Of a stretch of 64,000 nucleotides of DNA, positions 61,001 through 64,000 are shown piece after piece. Position numbers and translations under genes: made by a program. Position 1 is the stretch's first letter. Each line of letters begins with the position of its first letter. This stretch comes from Herbidospora mongoliensis (GTDB lineage Bacteria; Actinomycetota; Actinomycetes; Streptosporangiales; Streptosporangiaceae). Where the stretch lies: NCBI RefSeq assembly GCF_001570545.1, contig NZ_BBXD01000008.1, positions 310,001 through 374,000 of the forward strand. Direction: 5' to 3'. The notes under the pieces were generated by a model. It was not told where the DNA came from, did no database searches, and saw only the letters and a list, made by a program, of their open reading frames with translations.

Positions 61001-61798
61001 ATGGGCACGTCCGGAACATCACACGATGTGTTCCGAGGGTGGGTGCGGAACCTGCTCGCGCACGTCGGCGGGTCAGGAGACGCCCGGCGTTCACGGGAGA
61101 TCTATCAGACGTCGACCATGGGCGCGCTCCTCGACGGGGTCTACGAGGGTGAGGTCACGATCGGTGAGTTGCTGAAGCACGGGGACTTCGGCCTCGGGAC
61201 GTTCAATCGGCTCGACGGCGAGATGCTGATTCTGGACGGTGTCTGCCATCACCTGCGTGCCGACGGCAGCGCCCACATCGCGGGCCAGGACGAGAAGACG
61301 CCGTTCGCGGTGGTGACCTGGTTCAAGCCCGACATGACCATCCCGGTCACGTCGAGCCGCGACCATGCCGCAGTGACCGGGCTCATCGACACGTCGATCG
61401 GCAGCGCCAACGTGATCTACGCCATTCGCATCACGGGGACCTTCAGCCAGGTCCGGACGCGGACGGTGATGGAACAGTCGGCGCCGTATCCGCCGCTGAC
61501 CGAGGCGACGAAGGGGCAGAAGGAGACCACGTTCACCGACGTCTCGGGAACGCTGGCCGGTTATCGCACGCCCGACTTCGAGCAGGGCATCTCCGTGGCC
61601 GGATTCCACCTGCACTTCATCGACGAGAGCCGGCAGCACGGCGGTCACGCGCTCGGCTTCCATCTGGAGCGGGGAACCATCGAGCTCAGCGCCCGGTCGG
61701 AGATCCATCTCAGCCTGCCCCAGACCCGGGAGTTCCTCGATTCGAACCTGACCAGTGGCGACATCGCCGCCCAGATCCGCCAGACGGAAGGCGGCTGA
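61001..61798 (+). CDS. Acetolactate decarboxylase
   Basis: The 265-residue enzyme matches BudA/AlsD. Residues near IYQTSTMGALLDGVYEG, GDFGLGTFNRLDGEM and the zinc ligands His203, His205 and His216 in GFHLHFIDESRQHGGH have the same spacing as in the known Brevibacillus enzyme. It converts 2-acetolactate to acetoin in the cytosol. An N-terminal extension of about 30 residues precedes the catalytic domain. It is followed 29 bp later by acetolactate synthase, so the pair makes acetoin from pyruvate. Confidence 0.93.
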   Translation: MGTSGTSHDVFRGWVRNLLAHVGGSGDARRSREIYQTSTMGALLDGVYEGEVTIGELLKHGDFGLGTFNRLDGEMLILDGVCHHLRADGSAHIAGQDEKTPFAVVTWFKPDMTIPVTSSRDHAAVTGLIDTSIGSANVIYAIRITGTFSQVRTRTVMEQSAPYPPLTEATKGQKETTFTDVSGTLAGYRTPDFEQGISVAGFHLHFIDESRQHGGHALGFHLERGTIELSARSEIHLSLPQTREFLDSNLTSGDIAAQIRQTEGG

Positions 61799-61827
61799 TC
61801 CGGTTGACGACGCAAGGAGAGACCAGC

Positions 61828-63519
61828 ATGAGCGACGACAACGGATCGGTGCGTGCGGCGCAGCGCGCGGTGGAGACGCTGGCCGCGTTCGGCGTGCGGT
61901 ACGTCTTCGGTGTCCCGGGAGCGAAGATCGACGAGCTGTACAACGCTCTCGTCGACGGCGGTCCGCAGCTCGTGGTGTGCCGCCATGAGCAGAACGCCGC
62001 GTTCATGGCGGCGGCCGTGGGACGTCTGACCGGCGTGCCCGGCTGCGCCCTGGTCACTTCCGGGCCGGGGACGACCAACCTGGTGACCGGTCTGATCACC
62101 GCGAACACCGAGCAGTTCCCCATGATCGCGCTCTGTGGCGCCGTCGCCCGGCGCGACCGGCTCAAGCGCACCCATCAGTCGATGGACGCCGCCGCCGCGC
62201 TCAAGCCCTTCACCAAGTACGTCGGTGAGGTCAACGATCCCGACAACGTCACCGAGGCCATCGCCAACGCCCTGCGCGCCGCGGTCACCGAGCCGCGCGG
62301 TGCGACCGCGGTGATCCTTCCGATGGACGTCGCCGCCGCGCCGACCGACGCGGAGATCAGCAGACCGATGCCGGTGCCCGCGCTCGGCCCGGCTCCCAGT
62401 GAGCAGATCCGGCGCGCGGTGGAGATGATCCGCGACGCCGAGCGACCGGTGGTGCTCGCCGGTCTGCGGTCGGCCGACCCGGACGCCTGCGCCGCGCTGC
62501 GCGAGCTCATCAGCGGCACGGACCTGCCGGTGGTGGAGACCTTCCAGGCGGCCGGTGTGGTCTCCCGGAAGTTGGAGGACCACTTCATCGGCCGGGTCGG
62601 GCTGTTCCGCAACCAGCCGGGCGACGTCGTCATGGCGCATGCCGACCTGCTCATCACGGTCGGCTTCGACGCGATCGAATACGACCCGGGTCTGTGGAAC
62701 CTCGACCCCTCACGCCCGGTCATCCACATCGACTCGGTGAACGCCGACATCGACAACCACTACCAGCCCGCCGTCGAGCTACGCGGCGACATCGCCGCCA
62801 CCCTCACCGAGATGGGCAGGCCGCTGGCCGGGTTGCGCCTGAGCGAGAAGGCCAACGCCGCGATCGCCGAACAGCGCCAGGCGCTGGCCCAGATCGACCA
62901 GCAGGCGAAGGCCGCCCCCACCACCGAGTTCGGCTTGAATCCCGCGGCCGTCATCCTCAAGATCCGGGACCTGGTGGACGACGACGCCACCGTCGTGTCC
63001 GACGTCGGTTCGAACTACATCTACACCGCCCGGCACTTCCGGAGCTACGAGCCCCGGCACATGCTGTTCTCCAACGGCCAGCAGACACTGGGCGTCGCCC
63101 TGCCCTGGGCCATGGTCGCGGCCATGCTCCGGCCCGCCACGCAGGTCGTCTCGATCTCCGGCGACGGCGGATTCCTGTTCACCGCGCAGGAACTGGAGAC
63201 GGCCACCCGGCTGGGGCTGCGCCTGACCCACGTGATCCTGCGCGACAACACCTACGACATGGTCGCCTTCCAGGAGAAACTGAAATACGGGCGAACCTCG
63301 GGAGTCCAGCTGGGCGACTACGACATCGCCCAGTACGCCGGAGCCTTCGGCGCCCGGGGGATCCGGGTCAAGACGATGGAGGAGTTCGAGACCGAGCTTC
63401 AGCGAGCCCTCAGCCGCGAAACCCTGACCATGCCCGGCGTCACCATCATCGACGTGGACGTCGACTACAGCCACAACACCAACCTGTTCGCCCAACTCCA
63501 CGACGGCGTCCTCGAATAG
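61828..63519 (+). CDS. Acetolactate synthase, catabolic type
   Basis: The 563-residue TPP enzyme has the cofactor glutamate in CRHEQNAAFMAAAVGRLTG, LVTSGPGTTNLVTG and the TPP/Mg motif GDGGFLFT...DNTYDMV. The close fit to AlsS/BudB and the adjacent decarboxylase support the catabolic, FAD-independent form, not valine biosynthesis. No small regulatory subunit (IlvN) follows. AAGGAG precedes ATG 61828, and a TTG at 61804 is less likely. It condenses two pyruvates to 2-acetolactate. It ends 5 bp from the convergent TetR gene. Confidence 0.9.
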   Translation: MSDDNGSVRAAQRAVETLAAFGVRYVFGVPGAKIDELYNALVDGGPQLVVCRHEQNAAFMAAAVGRLTGVPGCALVTSGPGTTNLVTGLITANTEQFPMIALCGAVARRDRLKRTHQSMDAAAALKPFTKYVGEVNDPDNVTEAIANALRAAVTEPRGATAVILPMDVAAAPTDAEISRPMPVPALGPAPSEQIRRAVEMIRDAERPVVLAGLRSADPDACAALRELISGTDLPVVETFQAAGVVSRKLEDHFIGRVGLFRNQPGDVVMAHADLLITVGFDAIEYDPGLWNLDPSRPVIHIDSVNADIDNHYQPAVELRGDIAATLTEMGRPLAGLRLSEKANAAIAEQRQALAQIDQQAKAAPTTEFGLNPAAVILKIRDLVDDDATVVSDVGSNYIYTARHFRSYEPRHMLFSNGQQTLGVALPWAMVAAMLRPATQVVSISGDGGFLFTAQELETATRLGLRLTHVILRDNTYDMVAFQEKLKYGRTSGVQLGDYDIAQYAGAFGARGIRVKTMEEFETELQRALSRETLTMPGVTIIDVDVDYSHNTNLFAQLHDGVLE

Positions 63520-63524
63520 TTCCG

Positions 63525-64000
63525 TTAGTCGCGGCGCAGGTTCTCGATGGCTTCCGTCAGGCCGATCTCCAAATAGCGGATGTCGTCGGTGGCGACCAGC
63601 ATCGTCGCGCCTCCTGCGATCGCGCCGATCATCTGGGCCGCCACGCGCTCGGCATCGGCGTCGGGTCTGACCGTGCGGACGCCGGCCGCGATCTGCCCCT
63701 GCCACCGGGAGTACATCCCCGTGATGATGTCGCCGACCGCCGGGTTGGCGAGACCGAGCTGCGCGGTCAACGCCGACAACGGGCACTTCCGGCGCTGGGC
63801 CGCGTAGCGGGCGATCACCCGGTCGCGCCAGGACTCCCACTGAGCCCATGACGTCAGGTCGCTCAGGTAGGGCTGCTGGTCGTCGAGGACGCGTTCCGCC
63901 TCGTGGGCCGCCACCGCGAGGAGCATGTCGGATTTGCCGTCGGGGAAGTAGTGGAAGAGCTGGCTCTTGCTCGTCGTGGTCGCGGCCCGGATGTCGTCGA
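63525..64000 (-). CDS. TetR family regulator, cut by the window edge
   Basis: The frame continues to the right edge. The part seen includes the end of the HTH (TTTSKSQLFHYFPDGKSDML) and the ligand domain, with a TetR_C-like helix set (VAAHEAERVLDD, WRDRVIARYAAQ, KCPLSALTAQLG, MIGAIAGGATML). The N-terminal helices are missing. KCPL...LGLANP is typical of TetR proteins that regulate transporters or dehydrogenases. It is convergent with the acetoin operon, so direct control of it is uncertain. Confidence 0.88.
   Translation of the reverse strand, partial: DDIRAATTTSKSQLFHYFPDGKSDMLLAVAAHEAERVLDDQQPYLSDLTSWAQWESWRDRVIARYAAQRRKCPLSALTAQLGLANPAVGDIITGMYSRWQGQIAAGVRTVRPDADAERVAAQMIGAIAGGATMLVATDDIRYLEIGLTEAIENLRRD

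Noticed and set aside
61828-63519. Biosynthetic IlvB of the valine pathway
   Set aside because: There is no IlvN or IlvC gene beside it, while acetolactate decarboxylase is directly upstream.
1-64000. tRNA or rRNA genes
   Set aside because: No cloverleaf-like sequence with T-loop GTTCRA motif and no rRNA-like stretch was noticed. A dedicated tRNA scan would settle this.

Overview
The window is GC-rich DNA with strong G/C preference at third codon positions, frequent GTG starts, many 1-4 bp stop/start overlaps, a GerW-type sporulation protein, an SpoIIE-type phosphatase, LuxR regulators with large ATPase domains and several flavin or F420-type oxidoreductases. This points to a filamentous, sporulating actinomycete. 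Streptosporangiaceae or a neighbour is my best guess, but that is inference from gene content only. I see no rRNA, tRNA, CRISPR array or intact insertion sequence.

Layout. 1-7.2 kb: the end of an isocitrate-lyase-family enzyme, small secreted and stress-type proteins, a DHFR-like reductase with GerW, a PP2C phosphatase, a PoxB-like thiamine-diphosphate enzyme and several small conserved proteins. 7.2-8.4 kb: an AT-richer island with two unrecognised genes. 8.4-10 kb: a TIMP-like secreted protein facing a secreted beta-propeller-like protein. 10.1-13.6 kb: a MarR-controlled flavoenzyme operon that includes an unusual luciferase-like/FAD-oxidase fusion. 14.2-14.8 kb: a VapBC-like toxin-antitoxin pair. 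14.8-22 kb: the kdp potassium-pump operon, with two micropeptide genes in front of kdpA and a kdpD without an adjacent kdpE. 22-25.6 kb: a NarL-type two-component system divergent from a three-gene ABC exporter. 25.8-29.5 kb: an MFS exporter, an F420-type PPOX protein, a lamin-tail protein and a ROK regulator. 29.5-33.4 kb: a six-gene ECF41 sigma-factor operon with a good candidate autoregulated promoter. 33.5-35.6 kb: an AbiL-like ATPase/RloB pair, probably phage defence.

36.3-48.3 kb is the most striking part. A ROK regulator sits between two sets of very large secreted proteins that combine ThuA domains, PQQ/glucose-sorbosone-type dehydrogenase propellers, a DUF1080 (3-keto-glycoside hydrolase type) domain and many carbohydrate-binding modules. 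In one set the ThuA and dehydrogenase parts are separate, translationally coupled proteins. In the other they are fused in one 1,894-residue protein. I propose an extracellular sugar-oxidation and keto-glycoside-processing system.

48.5-57.8 kb: a secreted phytase-like esterase, an unknown protein, two tandemly duplicated large LuxR (LAL) regulators and two coupled alpha/beta hydrolases. 57.9-59.1 kb: a GH11 xylanase with a cellulose/xylan-binding module behind a perfect palindrome. 59.1-60.8 kb: a choice-of-anchor-type secreted protein. 61-63.5 kb: acetolactate decarboxylase and catabolic-type acetolactate synthase (acetoin formation), followed by a convergent TetR regulator cut by the window edge.
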